A DNA stretch of 64,000 bases, taken from NCBI RefSeq assembly GCF_000241055.1, contig NZ_CM001398.1:1475163-1539162 (forward strand), written 5' to 3'. The notes beneath the pieces are model-generated. The model was not told the DNA's origin and did no database searches. It saw nothing but the letters and a program-made list of their open reading frames with translations. The stretch is from Oenococcus kitaharae DSM 17330 (GTDB lineage Bacteria; Bacillota; Bacilli; Lactobacillales; Lactobacillaceae). The position numbers were made by a program, and so were the translations under genes. Positions 30,879 to 40,655 of the stretch are shown here, piece after piece (position 1 is the first letter of the stretch; the number at the start of each line of letters is the position of its first letter).

Positions 30879-33339
30879 TTGCCAGTGCTCCTAAGTCAAT
30901 GATATTCGTTTCCATGAAATTTTGGTCATGATTGGCAGTAAAATAAATGACTTGATATTTTTCAGCCAGATGGTTCAGGATGCGATCCATGACATCTTTT
31001 CTTGAGGCATCAAAGTTGACAAAACTATCATCAATTAAGAAAGGCAGTGGATTCTTCACTGCTAATGATTCAGCAAAGGCAAGCCTCAATGCGACATAGA
31101 GCTGTTCGGAGCTTCCCTTGGAAAGCTCATAAGCATAAAAATGGTCACCCTGGCCGTTTGTAACCAACAGGGCATGATCCTGAAAAATAATTTCACGATA
31201 TTTGCCGTCAGTCAGTTCAGAGAAATAGGCTTCAGCTTGTTTTTTAATTTCAGGCATTCGCTCATGGCTGATTTCATACAAACTTTCATTAATCCAGCTG
31301 GCCGCCAGCCGGTTCGTGAAATACCCCTCTAATTCATTATTAATTTCGGTTTCTAAATCAGCCCGCTGCTGTAATTTATCCTGATAATCGCGATCTCCGC
31401 TTAAACTCATCAGTTGAGATTGAACGGTTAACAATTGCCCATTCACGTCTTGTATTTTTGCATCGAGATTTGTCAGCTGAGCCTTGGCAGCTTGAATCTT
31501 CAAAATAATCTGATCGATTCCTCCCAGCTGATTAATCATTGCTTCTTTGTCAGTTGTGAGAACCTGTTCAATATTCTGTAAATGATCCTGCCGCTGTTGT
31601 GCCGATGAACGTGCTGCCAGCAGTTTTTGAAACTCGGAATAATCAGTGACTTTAAGACTATCAAAAATCTGCCGCTGCTGATTCTTTAAATCATTTAGAT
31701 GATTTTGCTGTTGTTGACGGTTATCTTCGACTAAACGCTTTTGTTCGGCAGAAAGTGCGGCTGACCGTTTTTCATCCCGAATCTCATTGAGAAGTACCTG
31801 AATCTGTCCAACAAGCGTATCGTGGCTCTGTGCAGAATCCGGTAAATACTGTTTTAACGGCATAGCCAATTTTAAAAGCGAATCAATTTTATAGAGCTGT
31901 CCCTGTTTTTGTTTGACAAGCTGATTAAAGTTTTGAACTTTCTCATCATATTCCTGTAATTCTCTTTGAGATGCAGTAATCAGCGCCAAATCGGTCTGTG
32001 TGCCGTAACCGTATCCTGACAAGTCGATTGATTCTTTTTTAGGGCGTTCAAAAAACGCCAGCAAGCCGCCAATGATCAGGCCGCCCGCGCCGCAGATAAA
32101 AAATGGTAGTGGAAATTCAAGAGAAAGAAAGCCATATACGATGCCCAAAACTCCCGCAACAGCCAAGATAATGCCAATGATAAAAAAGGCTGATATCTTT
32201 GTTTTTGGCTGAATGTTCAAGCCTTGCGGCAAAGGCTTTGGAATCGGATCATTAAACTTGACCTTCAAATCAGCATGTAATTGATCCAATCGGCTGGAGA
32301 GAACTTTTAACTCATTTTTGGTCTGGTCAAATAGGTTGTTACCAGCAATAAGATTTGGAATCGACTGATCCAAAAGATCCAAATCTCGCTGATTGTTTTT
32401 ATAAATTGTTAAAAGCGGGTTTTCAGAAATCTCGGTAGAATGGTCGCTTCCCTCGTCTAGATCAATGCCGTTGATCTGACCTTCCAATTTTTCAACTTGT
32501 GCAGCTGTACTATCTGTCAAAGCTGTGATTTGCGCGTCCGAAAAAGCCTCCAGATCGGAGCTACCCGCTGCAAGTTCATTTTTTTCGGCATATAAATCAG
32601 ATAAATCTGCTAACTTTGTAAATTGACCGATCTGAATCTGTAATTTCTTTTGCTGACTCTCCACTTCCTCTAATTGATGCACCAAGCGGTCTTTGTTTTC
32701 CTCGGCCTGGCGATATTGAGACAGCTGGCCAGTCATGGCATCAATTTGAGTATCAAGATCTTCAAAGTCCTTAATAAGTCGATTTATCGGTCGCTTAGCG
32801 GTCTTAGTGACACCAAAACGGTCGCTGGCAGATTTATCCAGTGCTGCGCTCAATTCCTGCCATCGATCTGCGTTAACAGCCGAAAAACTTAGCAGGCGAT
32901 TTGACAAATCTTTGCCAGACAGATTTCTAATTTCATTCAATTGTTCTTGATCAAAAGAAAAAATATCTTGAAAACTGTCTTCTGTAAAAGGTGCCAGCAA
33001 TTGTTTCAACTGGTCCTCGGGATTAGGAGATTCTACGCCATTAGGGGCCTTAACAGATAAACGGGACTGTGTCCTGCCTAAACGGGAAATCTCCCAAAGA
33101 CGCTGGTCTTTTTCTAAAAGCAGGCTGCCGCCATATTGTGCACCGTTGTGTGGTTCGTACAAATTGCTGGCTTGACGTTTGTTTTGTGTAAATCCAAAAA
33201 GAACGCCGCTGATAAACTGGCGCAATGTCGATTTGCCGCTCTCATTTTCCCCGTAAACAACTTGCAAATCATTTCTCAGATCAAGGTCAAAATCTGAAAA
33301 TTTTCCAAAACCAACAATATGGAGTTTTCTAATGATCAT
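30871..33339 (-). CDS. yhaN: SMC/Rad50-like ATPase YhaN
   Basis: An 822-residue ABC-type ATPase of the SMC/SbcC group. Walker A is YGENESGKSTLRQF (near residues 30-43). Long coiled-coil stretches fill about 180-380 and 460-660, broken by a hydrophobic hairpin of two segments (about 376-428) that may insert in the membrane. The signature ELSKGSSEQLYVALRLAFAE and Walker B LPFLIDDSFVNFD are near the C-terminus. It is paired with the SbcD-like nuclease YhaO (4-base overlap), so the two probably form a DNA-processing complex. In B. subtilis the same trio yhaO-yhaN-yhaM exists. Confidence 0.92.
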   Translation of the reverse strand: MIIRKLHIVGFGKFSDFDLDLRNDLQVVYGENESGKSTLRQFISGVLFGFTQNKRQASNLYEPHNGAQYGGSLLLEKDQRLWEISRLGRTQSRLSVKAPNGVESPNPEDQLKQLLAPFTEDSFQDIFSFDQEQLNEIRNLSGKDLSNRLLSFSAVNADRWQELSAALDKSASDRFGVTKTAKRPINRLIKDFEDLDTQIDAMTGQLSQYRQAEENKDRLVHQLEEVESQQKKLQIQIGQFTKLADLSDLYAEKNELAAGSSDLEAFSDAQITALTDSTAAQVEKLEGQINGIDLDEGSDHSTEISENPLLTIYKNNQRDLDLLDQSIPNLIAGNNLFDQTKNELKVLSSRLDQLHADLKVKFNDPIPKPLPQGLNIQPKTKISAFFIIGIILAVAGVLGIVYGFLSLEFPLPFFICGAGGLIIGGLLAFFERPKKESIDLSGYGYGTQTDLALITASQRELQEYDEKVQNFNQLVKQKQGQLYKIDSLLKLAMPLKQYLPDSAQSHDTLVGQIQVLLNEIRDEKRSAALSAEQKRLVEDNRQQQQNHLNDLKNQQRQIFDSLKVTDYSEFQKLLAARSSAQQRQDHLQNIEQVLTTDKEAMINQLGGIDQIILKIQAAKAQLTNLDAKIQDVNGQLLTVQSQLMSLSGDRDYQDKLQQRADLETEINNELEGYFTNRLAASWINESLYEISHERMPEIKKQAEAYFSELTDGKYREIIFQDHALLVTNGQGDHFYAYELSKGSSEQLYVALRLAFAESLAVKNPLPFLIDDSFVNFDASRKDVMDRILNHLAEKYQVIYFTANHDQNFMETNIIDLGALANA

Positions 33340-34556
33340 ATATCTGCCCTCTGTGAAATCAGCCTTTGTGCCGTCGACATCAGCTGCGTTTGAACAGCTG
33401 GGTCTGTAAAGTGGTCGATGATAAATTGTTCTTTTCGAGAAAATGTCTTAGCGACATCCCGATTAAAAAGCTCGGCATCAAAGACATTTTCTTTTGCCTG
33501 CTGCCAAAAACGCGAGTCTAGATGGCTAAATGGCTGTGTCTGGCCTGATTCATTGATATTAATCCGAATAATGCATTGCTTAAAGGGCAGGCTTCTTGTA
33601 TTGATCAGATCAAGAAAACTTGAATCGGTCAGTTGTTCCCTGATTTTGTCGGATAAATTAAACGATAAATTCAAAGTCAAGATATTCAGCACTAATTTGT
33701 TCGTATTCTTTGCCTGCATCGCATTGATGATCATATCGTTTAATTTGGGCAGCAAAGAACTGTCCTGAATGGACAGTGAAATCGGTTGAAAAATGAACTT
33801 GCTTGTCGGCAGGAATTTAGCGCTCAGATGCTGTTGCTGCTCATCTTCGTCAGAGACAAGATAAACGCCTTTCTCGCCTGTTTCAGTCAAATCTAATCCT
33901 TGAGGATCTCCAGAATAAACAATAGCTGGGCTTTTGGATAAGACTTGGCGAACATGAATGTGTCCTAAAGCCCAATAATCATAATTAAGTGCTTGCAGCT
34001 GATCGACCGTAAATGGCGCATATTGATTGGCAGCGTTATCGCCAAGGCTGCCATGATACATACCAATTTCATAAGCGACCGATTGATCCCTGGCAGGGTA
34101 TAAACTGACTAGACTTTCCTGCGGGTTTCTGACAGCAAAACTTGTTCCAGAAATAGCAATCCGTTTGCCATCCCAAGAATCGTGATAGAAAGTCTTTGCC
34201 CGGCCTCTTGGAAAAACATGAACGTTATCCGGCCAAAGAAAGTCATGATCGGCATCCGACTGAAAATCATGGTTGCCAAAGGACACAAAAGCAGCAATAC
34301 CAGCCTGTTTGAGAGATTCAAATTGCTGGTTCAAAAAATTATAAAGATAAGCACTCTGCTGACTAGAATCAAAAAGATCTCCAGGAAATAAAACAAAATC
34401 AACATGTTGGTCAATGGCCAAATCGATGACATTTTTAAAAGCCGAAAAAGTCGCAAAACTGATTTCTTTTCTAATCGGCAAAGGAATAGTTATTTTACGG
34501 TCAATACCATTAATCGTATTTCCTAAATGCATATCTGCTGCGTGAATAAATTTCAT
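33336..34556 (-). CDS. yhaO: SbcD/Mre11-like exonuclease YhaO
   Basis: A 406-residue calcineurin-like metallo-nuclease. Metal motifs in order: ADMHLGN (near residues 8-14), FPGDLFDS (near 57-64), SFGNHDFQ (near 92-99), and GHIHVRQ (near 190-200). This is the set expected for SbcD/Mre11, with a C-terminal cap domain. It works with the ATPase YhaN encoded 4 bases into its end. The start ATG 34556 follows AGAGGGAA. Role in DNA end processing or repair is inferred from the family. Confidence 0.92.
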   Translation of the reverse strand: MKFIHAADMHLGNTINGIDRKITIPLPIRKEISFATFSAFKNVIDLAIDQHVDFVLFPGDLFDSSQQSAYLYNFLNQQFESLKQAGIAAFVSFGNHDFQSDADHDFLWPDNVHVFPRGRAKTFYHDSWDGKRIAISGTSFAVRNPQESLVSLYPARDQSVAYEIGMYHGSLGDNAANQYAPFTVDQLQALNYDYWALGHIHVRQVLSKSPAIVYSGDPQGLDLTETGEKGVYLVSDEDEQQQHLSAKFLPTSKFIFQPISLSIQDSSLLPKLNDMIINAMQAKNTNKLVLNILTLNLSFNLSDKIREQLTDSSFLDLINTRSLPFKQCIIRININESGQTQPFSHLDSRFWQQAKENVFDAELFNRDVAKTFSRKEQFIIDHFTDPAVQTQLMSTAQRLISQRADI

Positions 34557-34600
34557 TTTCCCTCTTTATTTAAAAAACCGGCCAAGCAAATCCCTGCCGG

Positions 34601-34945
34601 TTACTTCTTTGAATATAGTGCATTCAGCGGCGCGGTGATCAATTCATTCACTTCACCCAGCATATTATTCAAATTCTGTTCAAACGCACTGAGATCTTTA
34701 ATCGGCTGCAGCTCTTGTGCCTTTTGAGCAGTTGACTGCCAGCTTTGAATCTGTTCTGGCTTAGGTTCCTGCCCTTGTTCTTGCAAACGCTGAATCTCCT
34801 GCTGAGCAGCCTGAAATTCCGTAAATGCGTTATTGGACTCAGGATCCTCTCTAACTTTTGCTAGTGCTCTGCTAAGGTCAGCAAACTCCTGAGTATCTTG
34901 TAATTCTCTGGCCATTAATTTGGCCTGGTCATATAATGCCGTCAT
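34601..34945 (-). CDS. YlbF/YmcA-family small helical protein
   Basis: A 114-residue all-helical protein of the Com_YlbF family (YheA-like). The pattern LARELQDTQEF-ADLSRALAKVREDPES-NAFTEFQAAQQEIQRLQEQGQ is the family's coiled-coil hairpin, with no membrane segment. In Bacillus, YlbF and YmcA affect RNase Y activity and competence, while YheA has no known role. It lies between the PBP and yhaO genes with a clear ribosome site (CAGGAG). Function inferred only at the family level. Confidence 0.88.
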   Translation of the reverse strand: MTALYDQAKLMARELQDTQEFADLSRALAKVREDPESNNAFTEFQAAQQEIQRLQEQGQEPKPEQIQSWQSTAQKAQELQPIKDLSAFEQNLNNMLGEVNELITAPLNALYSKK

Positions 34946-34989
34946 TTTTTCTCCTGTTTCTAATCAATTTTATCAAAGGTCGACTTGGA

Positions 34990-37017
34990 TTACCGGTTAA
35001 ATTGTTCTTGAATAAACTGCGATAGGTTCTGTCCAAAATCGTTGATTTTTTTACCAAATTGCTTGGCTGACTGCCCCAGTCGATTAAAAAATGTCCACAC
35101 CTGGTCTGTCCAAGATTGCGGAACAGGCTCACCAAAAGGCGTTCTAGGCGAATTCGCGATAAATTGTGTTGTTTGCGCCTGAAAAAGCGGTCCCAAAGAT
35201 TGGTTCAGAAATACAGGCAATGTTTTACCGGAACTGGAAATATCATATCCCTGCCAGGAGACAGTCACGATGTCTGGGGTATAGGCGGCAGCCCAAAGAT
35301 CTTTAGATGCATTCGGGATGGCAGTATTATCAACGTCTTCGGTTGTCCCTGTTTTACCTGCTACACGATAATTGGCCGGTGCTGCACCCGCGCCAGTACC
35401 AGTCTGGTAAACTCGGAACATCATATTAGTCATCTGGCTCGCATCAGATGCGGAAATAATTTGTTTTTGAGAAAAATCAGGATGGCTGACAATCACCTTG
35501 CCGCTTGCATCTAAAATCCGCGTAATATAGTGTGCTTGAGACATTCTCCCTCTATTAGCAAAAGCAGTATATGCCTGAGCCATTTGCTGAGGTGAAACAC
35601 CTTGAGACATGCCGCCTAAGGCCAACGCTAAATTCTCATCGCCCTTTTGAACTGGCAGACCAAAATCTTTTGCATATTGATAGCCTGTTCTGACTCCGAT
35701 TTTATTGAGAAGATAGACGGCTGGAATATTATATGAATTTGCAATCGCTGTTGACATATCGACATCTGGCGACTGATATCCTAACGCGTTTTCCGGTCGG
35801 TATTTGCCAGGAAAAGTCATGACTTGATTCGGGAACAAGTTGTTTGGCCGAAATCCCCGGCTTAAGGCTGGTGCATAAACGACAAGCGGCTTGATCAAAG
35901 AACCTGGCGAACGCCTAGCTTGAATAGCTCTGTTAAATCCGCGAAAGACATGTTCACCTCGGCCGCCCACGACAGCGAGCACGCCGCCTGTCCGAGCGTC
36001 TAAGGCAATCGAAGCAGACTGATTGTCGGCAACTGGAAATAAAGCAGGGTTAGCATAATCCATCTGCAAGTCCCGCTGATCTGTTTGATCAAGCGTCGTA
36101 TAAATACGATAACCCCGGTTCATAACCTCAGTCTCGGTCAGATGATATTTATTAATTGCCTCATTAATGACCGCATCAAAGAACCAGGGATATTGATAAT
36201 TCGTAGCATGATTAACAGACGGATTTTTAGCACCAAGCGGTTGTTTTTTGGCGAAATCAGCATCAGCCTGGCTTAATTTCCGGTTTGCCACCATATTTTG
36301 AAGCACAGTATTACGTCGATCAGCCGCAAGGCGCGGATACCGGGTCGGGTCATAAATAGTTGGATTAGCCAGCATGCCGGCAATCGAAGCGGCTTGAGAG
36401 GGTGATAGTTGTGAGACAGGGACACCGAAATAGCCTTGTGCTGCATCGGCCACACCGTAAATATTGTGGCCAAAATAAGACGAATTCAAATACATGGCAA
36501 GAATCTGGTCTTTGCTGTAGTGTTTTTCGATTTCTATTGCTAGAAAAAGTTCTTTGAATTTCCGATTGAAGGTCTGCTGCTGGCCCAAATACGCATTTTT
36601 TGCCAGCTGCTGTGTGATAGTTGACCCGCCTCCAGAAATATAATTCCTGCCAGTTAATTTATTCCACACAAATAGCAGCAACGCACGGCTCAACCCCTTA
36701 ACAGAAAAACCGGGTTCTTGGTAAAATTGTCGATCCTCGGTTGAAAGAACCGCATTTTTTAAATTCACAGAGATGGCAGATAAGGATACTGTCTGCCCCT
36801 TCTGATCTGCTAACTGGCCAGCTTGATTGCCGTCTTTATCATAAATAAGTGTTGGTTTAGCTAATTGATCTGCTAAATTACCAACATTAGCCAGTTTAGC
36901 CTGTGCAACCAAAAATATTGAAGCAGACAAAAAAATAAACAAAACAAAGACAAAGGTCCAGCGAATCAACTGGAAACGGTGGTTGAAAGCTTTTAATTTT
37001 TGCCATTTATTTTGCAA
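34990..37017 (-). CDS. Class A penicillin-binding protein
   Basis: Bifunctional peptidoglycan synthase of 675 residues. Membrane anchor near residues 20-42. GT51 domain (about 75-250): STEDRQFYQEPGFS, GGGSTITQQLAKN, and KELFLAIEIEKHYSK with QILAMYLNSSYFG. Transpeptidase domain (about 320-620): SxxK in RRSPGSLIKPL, SxN in ANSYNIPA, KTG in VAGKTGTT. The tail ends in a short polar segment. Most like PBP2a/PbpG-type class A enzymes of lactobacilli. It starts 3 bases after argS ends, so the two are one operon. Confidence 0.95.
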   Translation of the reverse strand: MQNKWQKLKAFNHRFQLIRWTFVFVLFIFLSASIFLVAQAKLANVGNLADQLAKPTLIYDKDGNQAGQLADQKGQTVSLSAISVNLKNAVLSTEDRQFYQEPGFSVKGLSRALLLFVWNKLTGRNYISGGGSTITQQLAKNAYLGQQQTFNRKFKELFLAIEIEKHYSKDQILAMYLNSSYFGHNIYGVADAAQGYFGVPVSQLSPSQAASIAGMLANPTIYDPTRYPRLAADRRNTVLQNMVANRKLSQADADFAKKQPLGAKNPSVNHATNYQYPWFFDAVINEAINKYHLTETEVMNRGYRIYTTLDQTDQRDLQMDYANPALFPVADNQSASIALDARTGGVLAVVGGRGEHVFRGFNRAIQARRSPGSLIKPLVVYAPALSRGFRPNNLFPNQVMTFPGKYRPENALGYQSPDVDMSTAIANSYNIPAVYLLNKIGVRTGYQYAKDFGLPVQKGDENLALALGGMSQGVSPQQMAQAYTAFANRGRMSQAHYITRILDASGKVIVSHPDFSQKQIISASDASQMTNMMFRVYQTGTGAGAAPANYRVAGKTGTTEDVDNTAIPNASKDLWAAAYTPDIVTVSWQGYDISSSGKTLPVFLNQSLGPLFQAQTTQFIANSPRTPFGEPVPQSWTDQVWTFFNRLGQSAKQFGKKINDFGQNLSQFIQEQFNR

Positions 37018-37019
37018 AA

Positions 37020-38720
37020 TTACATTTTATTTGGTGCAGCAACACCCAACAATTTCAGACCGCTTGCTAAAACATCCGCAACTGATTTAACCAGAGCTAA
37101 ACGCGAGTTCAAATTCATGTCAGCAACTAAAATTTTGGTGTTGGCATAATAAGAATTGAATTCACGTGCCAGATTCAATAGATATTTAGCAATAATGCTA
37201 GGTTCTCTTAACTGCCAGGCCCTTTGGATGGCAGACCCGTACTCTGATAATTTGGCAACGATTCCCCAAGCTTCACTATCGGCCAAGCGAATCTCTTGTG
37301 TACTATCCACAGGCTGCGCTGCTTTTCTCAGAATACTCATTGCGCGAACGTGCGTGTATTGCACATATGGCCCAGTGTCGCCTTCAAACTGAACGATATC
37401 TTCCAAATTAAAGTCAATTGCCAAGTTACGGTCATTTTGCAGATCATTAAAAATGACGGCCCCAGTACCAACTTCTTCAGCTATCTGTTCAGCATTCTGC
37501 AGATCTGGATTTTTCTTAGCAATCTGCTCGGCGGCTAATTTGTGTGCAGCATCCAAGACATCTACCAAAGGGACGATATTGCCCTTCCTAGTCGACATCT
37601 TCTTACCGTTCATCGTAATCAAACCAAAACCAATATGTTCGATATTGTCGGCCCAGCCGTCCCCGGCCAGACGCAAAACGGCCTTCATCTGTTCGAAGTG
37701 ATCCTTTTGCTCTGCACCAACAACATATAAAGCTTTATCAAAATGATAGTGATCCTGCCGATAGATAGCCGAAGCTAAATCCCGCGTAATATACTGTGTC
37801 GCACCGTCACTCCGTTTGATCATAGCAATCGGAAAATTGGCATCAGGAAGCAGCTTTGGCAGATCAACAATCTCAGCACCTTGAGACTTAGTCAGCAAAC
37901 CCTTATCTGCCAATAATTGAACAACCGGTTCCATTTTGTCGTTATAAAAGGATTCGCCGTTCATTGAATCAAAAGTCACACCCAGACGATCGTAAATAGT
38001 TTGGAATTCTTTTAGAGAAACCTCTTTAAACCAGCTCCATAACTTGGTCGCTTCTGGATCGCCATCTTCCAGCTTTTTAAACCAGTGCCGCCCTTCATCC
38101 TTTAATTCAGGTTTCGTCTGCGCTTCATTATTAATACGCACATAAAGTTTAACCAATTCGTCTACGGGATTAGCATTAATCACTTGGTCATTGCCCCATC
38201 GCTTGTAGGAGGCAATCATGAGGCCGAATTGAGTACCCCAGTCCCCTAGAAAATTGATTTTAATTGTGTGGTAACCGTTAGCCTGCGCAATTTTGGAAAT
38301 AGCCTCGCCAATAACCGTCGAACGCAAATGACCCATGCTCATAGGCTTGGCAATGTTTGGCGAGGAGAGATCAATGACAATATTTTTGCCTGCGCCATGC
38401 TGATTTTTTCCAAAATCAGCCTGTGTCAAAATCTGCTTAATAATTCGGCTGGTAAACTGATCGCGTTGAATAAAAAAATTAATGTAAGGCCCAACGGCTT
38501 CAATTTTCTCAAAACCATCAGCATTGAGTTTCTTGACGACATCTGCAGCTATATGCTGAGGTGCTTGATGAAATTGTTTAGCTAAAAAGAAGGTGGGAAA
38601 AGCATAATCTCCCCTTGCTAAATCTTTTGGTTTTTCGATTAATTGTTCCAGTTTTTCATTGCTTACTTGTTGACCCAGCGCTTGATTCAGCTTTTCTGAG
38701 ATAATCTGCTTAAAATTCAT
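37020..38720 (-). CDS. argS: Arginyl-tRNA synthetase
   Basis: Charges tRNA-Arg. 566 residues, normal length. The N-terminal Add1 domain (about 1-90) precedes the class I core with the HIGH-equivalent MSMGHLRST (near 127-135; the first His is replaced by Ser, as the family allows variation there) and the KMSK-like KKMSTRKG (near 370-377). The C-terminal DALR anticodon-binding domain ends with LLGVAAPNKM. TATAAT lies 7 bases before the ATG and no ribosome site is visible, suggesting a leaderless mRNA. First gene of the argS-pbp-ylbF-family-yhaO-yhaN-yhaM run. Confidence 0.96.
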   Translation of the reverse strand: MNFKQIISEKLNQALGQQVSNEKLEQLIEKPKDLARGDYAFPTFFLAKQFHQAPQHIAADVVKKLNADGFEKIEAVGPYINFFIQRDQFTSRIIKQILTQADFGKNQHGAGKNIVIDLSSPNIAKPMSMGHLRSTVIGEAISKIAQANGYHTIKINFLGDWGTQFGLMIASYKRWGNDQVINANPVDELVKLYVRINNEAQTKPELKDEGRHWFKKLEDGDPEATKLWSWFKEVSLKEFQTIYDRLGVTFDSMNGESFYNDKMEPVVQLLADKGLLTKSQGAEIVDLPKLLPDANFPIAMIKRSDGATQYITRDLASAIYRQDHYHFDKALYVVGAEQKDHFEQMKAVLRLAGDGWADNIEHIGFGLITMNGKKMSTRKGNIVPLVDVLDAAHKLAAEQIAKKNPDLQNAEQIAEEVGTGAVIFNDLQNDRNLAIDFNLEDIVQFEGDTGPYVQYTHVRAMSILRKAAQPVDSTQEIRLADSEAWGIVAKLSEYGSAIQRAWQLREPSIIAKYLLNLAREFNSYYANTKILVADMNLNSRLALVKSVADVLASGLKLLGVAAPNKM

Positions 38721-38727
38721 AACTTTA

Positions 38728-38733
38728 ATTATA
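38728..38733 (-). promoter_or_regulatory. -10 box of argS, leaderless arrangement
   Basis: Minus strand TATAAT ends 7 bases before the argS ATG; the intervening TAAAGTT has no Shine-Dalgarno. The -35 would fall in the T-run of the terminator just upstream and is poor. Confidence 0.55.
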
Positions 38734-38750
38734 CAGAGCCTTTCCGATTA

Positions 38751-38772
38751 AAAAAACCGCATTTGGCGGTTC
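38751..38772 (-). terminator. Terminator after the DUF2187 gene
   Basis: Minus strand GAACCGCC-AAAT-GCGGTT followed by T7. It lies between the DUF2187 gene (ending 38809) and the argS promoter. Confidence 0.8.
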
Positions 38773-38808
38773 TAACAATATTGTATGTGTCTAAATAATT
38801 CCAACTAA

Positions 38809-39087
38809 TCACGCATCATCATCGGTCTCAGTTTTTTTAGGCTTAGGACCGCGCTTAATGATTTCAACAGAATCCATCGGCACCACTGCCCGATGGTTCA
38901 TTTCAGTAACCGTAATCTGATCATCTTTTTGGTTATCCGTAATTTCAATTAGAAGCGAATGTTCATAAATTCTTTCAACCTGCCCTGTGATCGGGTGCTG
39001 TAATCCGCCATAAGGCTCAGCCAACAGCACATCACCAACACGGAATCTTGAATTTTGTTCTGCTAATTCATTTGGTTTAAGTGGCAT
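38809..39087 (-). CDS. DUF2187-type small protein
   Basis: A 92-residue soluble protein. The section VGDVLLAEPYGGLQHPITGQVERIYEHSLLIEI (from about residue 17, key residues V-G-D, T-G-x-V-x-x-I-Y-E-x-S) and TVTEMNHRAVVPMDSVEII resemble the KOW-like DUF2187/YkvS family of unknown function. The C-terminus is basic then acidic (KPKKTETDDDA). It lies 26 bases after murE on the same strand, so it may be co-transcribed with it, and is followed by a terminator. Function unknown. Confidence 0.75.
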   Translation of the reverse strand: MPLKPNELAEQNSRFRVGDVLLAEPYGGLQHPITGQVERIYEHSLLIEITDNQKDDQITVTEMNHRAVVPMDSVEIIKRGPKPKKTETDDDA

Positions 39088-39113
39088 TTTTTCTCCTTAA
39101 CCGTGCTATTCTA

Positions 39114-40610
39114 TCAGATTTTCTCAATTTCAGCTAAATATTGCAAAGCTGCCTTCCGATCACCAAGATAAGGCACATCAATGTGATTGGTCTTTTGAAA
39201 TGCATCGTCACCCTTAGCGGCCAGCAGCAGCAGATCCCCAGGGCCAGCCTGATCAATAGCGAGGTGGATTGCTTTTACGCGGTCTAACTCCTCGTGAAGC
39301 TCAACCTGGGGATTCGTAATGGCAGTTCGAATCTGATCATTAATAACGTGTGGATCCTCACTGCCAGGATCATCAGTCGTCAGATAAGCAATATCAACCA
39401 TTTTGCTGATGACTTGGCCGAACTGTGCTCGCCTGTCCTCCCCTTTGTCTCCGGGAGAGCCCAAAACAATGATGATGCGTCCGCCCTGATGCTGAGATTT
39501 TAGAAAATTAAGCAAGGTCGAGACCGACTGGCCGTTATGGGCATAATCCACAATGATCAAACCATGTGATCTCGTCTTAATTTTGACCATTCTCCCAGGA
39601 ATCTGCAAGTCGGCCAGCGCTTTTTTGGCGTTTTCCTTACTTGGATCAAAACCGATCGCTTCCAGCATCGTAATCGCAGTCACAGCATTATAAATATTAA
39701 AGCTGCCCGGAATATCTAATAAATATTGTGTCTCTCTTTGATTGTGGTTGACCGTAAATAAAGATTGGTCCAAATCCGCCCGCTGGATGGTAAAAGTCAC
39801 ATCGCTAGGAAGTTTTTCAGAAATTGAGAGCGTCTTGGCGCCGAAGGAACGAGCATGGTCAATAAATTCCTGGCCATGGGCATCGTCAATATTAGAAACA
39901 AATATATCAGAATTCTCAGCCAGCATTTTTTTCTTTGCTAGATAATCGGCAAAAGTCGGATGCTCATTGATGCCGATATGATCAGGACTGATATTCAAAA
40001 AAGCGCCAGCATTGAAATGGATGCCGAAAACACGCTTTTTGAGATATGATTGAGAACTGACTTCCATGACTAAATAATGGTCGCCCGCATCAATTGCACG
40101 GCGCATATTTCTAAACAGTTCGTAAGATTCCGGTGTCGTTAGATGGCTTTTAAAATGCAGTTCCGGGCTGAGGATTGTGTCGATTGTTGAAAAAAGAGCC
40201 GTCTGATGATTCGTTAATTGATCCAACATAGCATAGGCCATATACGAACTGCTAGTCTTGCCCTTGGTGCCAGTGATGCCTAAAATGGTCAGCTCTTTTT
40301 CCGGATGACCAAAAAAAGCTGCCGATAAAGAAGCCAGCGCAATTTGCGAATCAGAAACAAGCCATTGCGGCTTTTCCGTTTGAATTGATTTACTGGAGAC
40401 AAAAGCTGAAATTTTTTCTAACAAATCCCTTGTCAGATAGTCTGCTTTAAAATCACCTTTGACGACAAATAAAGTACCTGGCTTGGTAACTTTCCGGGTA
40501 TCAAACTGCAAATCCTGAAAAACCGTCGGCATATCAGGTGTTTGTTTCAGCAAAACGCCCGCTTCTCTGAGGGTCTTGTCAATAATAAGGCTTTCAAATC
40601 CTTCACTCAT
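39114..40610 (-). CDS. murE: UDP-MurNAc-L-Ala-D-Glu:L-lysine ligase
   Basis: Mur ligase that adds the third stem-peptide amino acid in peptidoglycan synthesis. 498 residues. The ATP loop is GITGTKGKTSS (near residues 112-122), TTPESYELFRNM follows near 157-168, and VMEVSSQSY is near 180-188. The amino-acid specificity motif is DDPGSEDP (near 415-422), the Lys-type form rather than the DNPR of meso-diaminopimelate enzymes, so a Lys-based peptidoglycan is predicted. No ribosome site: TACAAT lies 9 bases before the ATG at 40610. Divergent or neighbouring control is not evident. The DUF2187 gene follows. Confidence 0.92.
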   Translation of the reverse strand: MSEGFESLIIDKTLREAGVLLKQTPDMPTVFQDLQFDTRKVTKPGTLFVVKGDFKADYLTRDLLEKISAFVSSKSIQTEKPQWLVSDSQIALASLSAAFFGHPEKELTILGITGTKGKTSSSYMAYAMLDQLTNHQTALFSTIDTILSPELHFKSHLTTPESYELFRNMRRAIDAGDHYLVMEVSSQSYLKKRVFGIHFNAGAFLNISPDHIGINEHPTFADYLAKKKMLAENSDIFVSNIDDAHGQEFIDHARSFGAKTLSISEKLPSDVTFTIQRADLDQSLFTVNHNQRETQYLLDIPGSFNIYNAVTAITMLEAIGFDPSKENAKKALADLQIPGRMVKIKTRSHGLIIVDYAHNGQSVSTLLNFLKSQHQGGRIIIVLGSPGDKGEDRRAQFGQVISKMVDIAYLTTDDPGSEDPHVINDQIRTAITNPQVELHEELDRVKAIHLAIDQAGPGDLLLLAAKGDDAFQKTNHIDVPYLGDRKAALQYLAEIEKI

Positions 40611-40619
40611 ACTGTGACC

Positions 40620-40625
40620 ATTGTA
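40620..40625 (-). promoter_or_regulatory. -10 box of murE, near-leaderless arrangement
   Basis: Minus strand TACAAT ends 9 bases before the murE ATG. The sequence GGTCACAGT between them has no Shine-Dalgarno. The predicted leader is 1-3 bases. Confidence 0.45.
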
Positions 40626-40655
40626 ACGGTTTTTAATAAGAAACCCGGCAAAAAA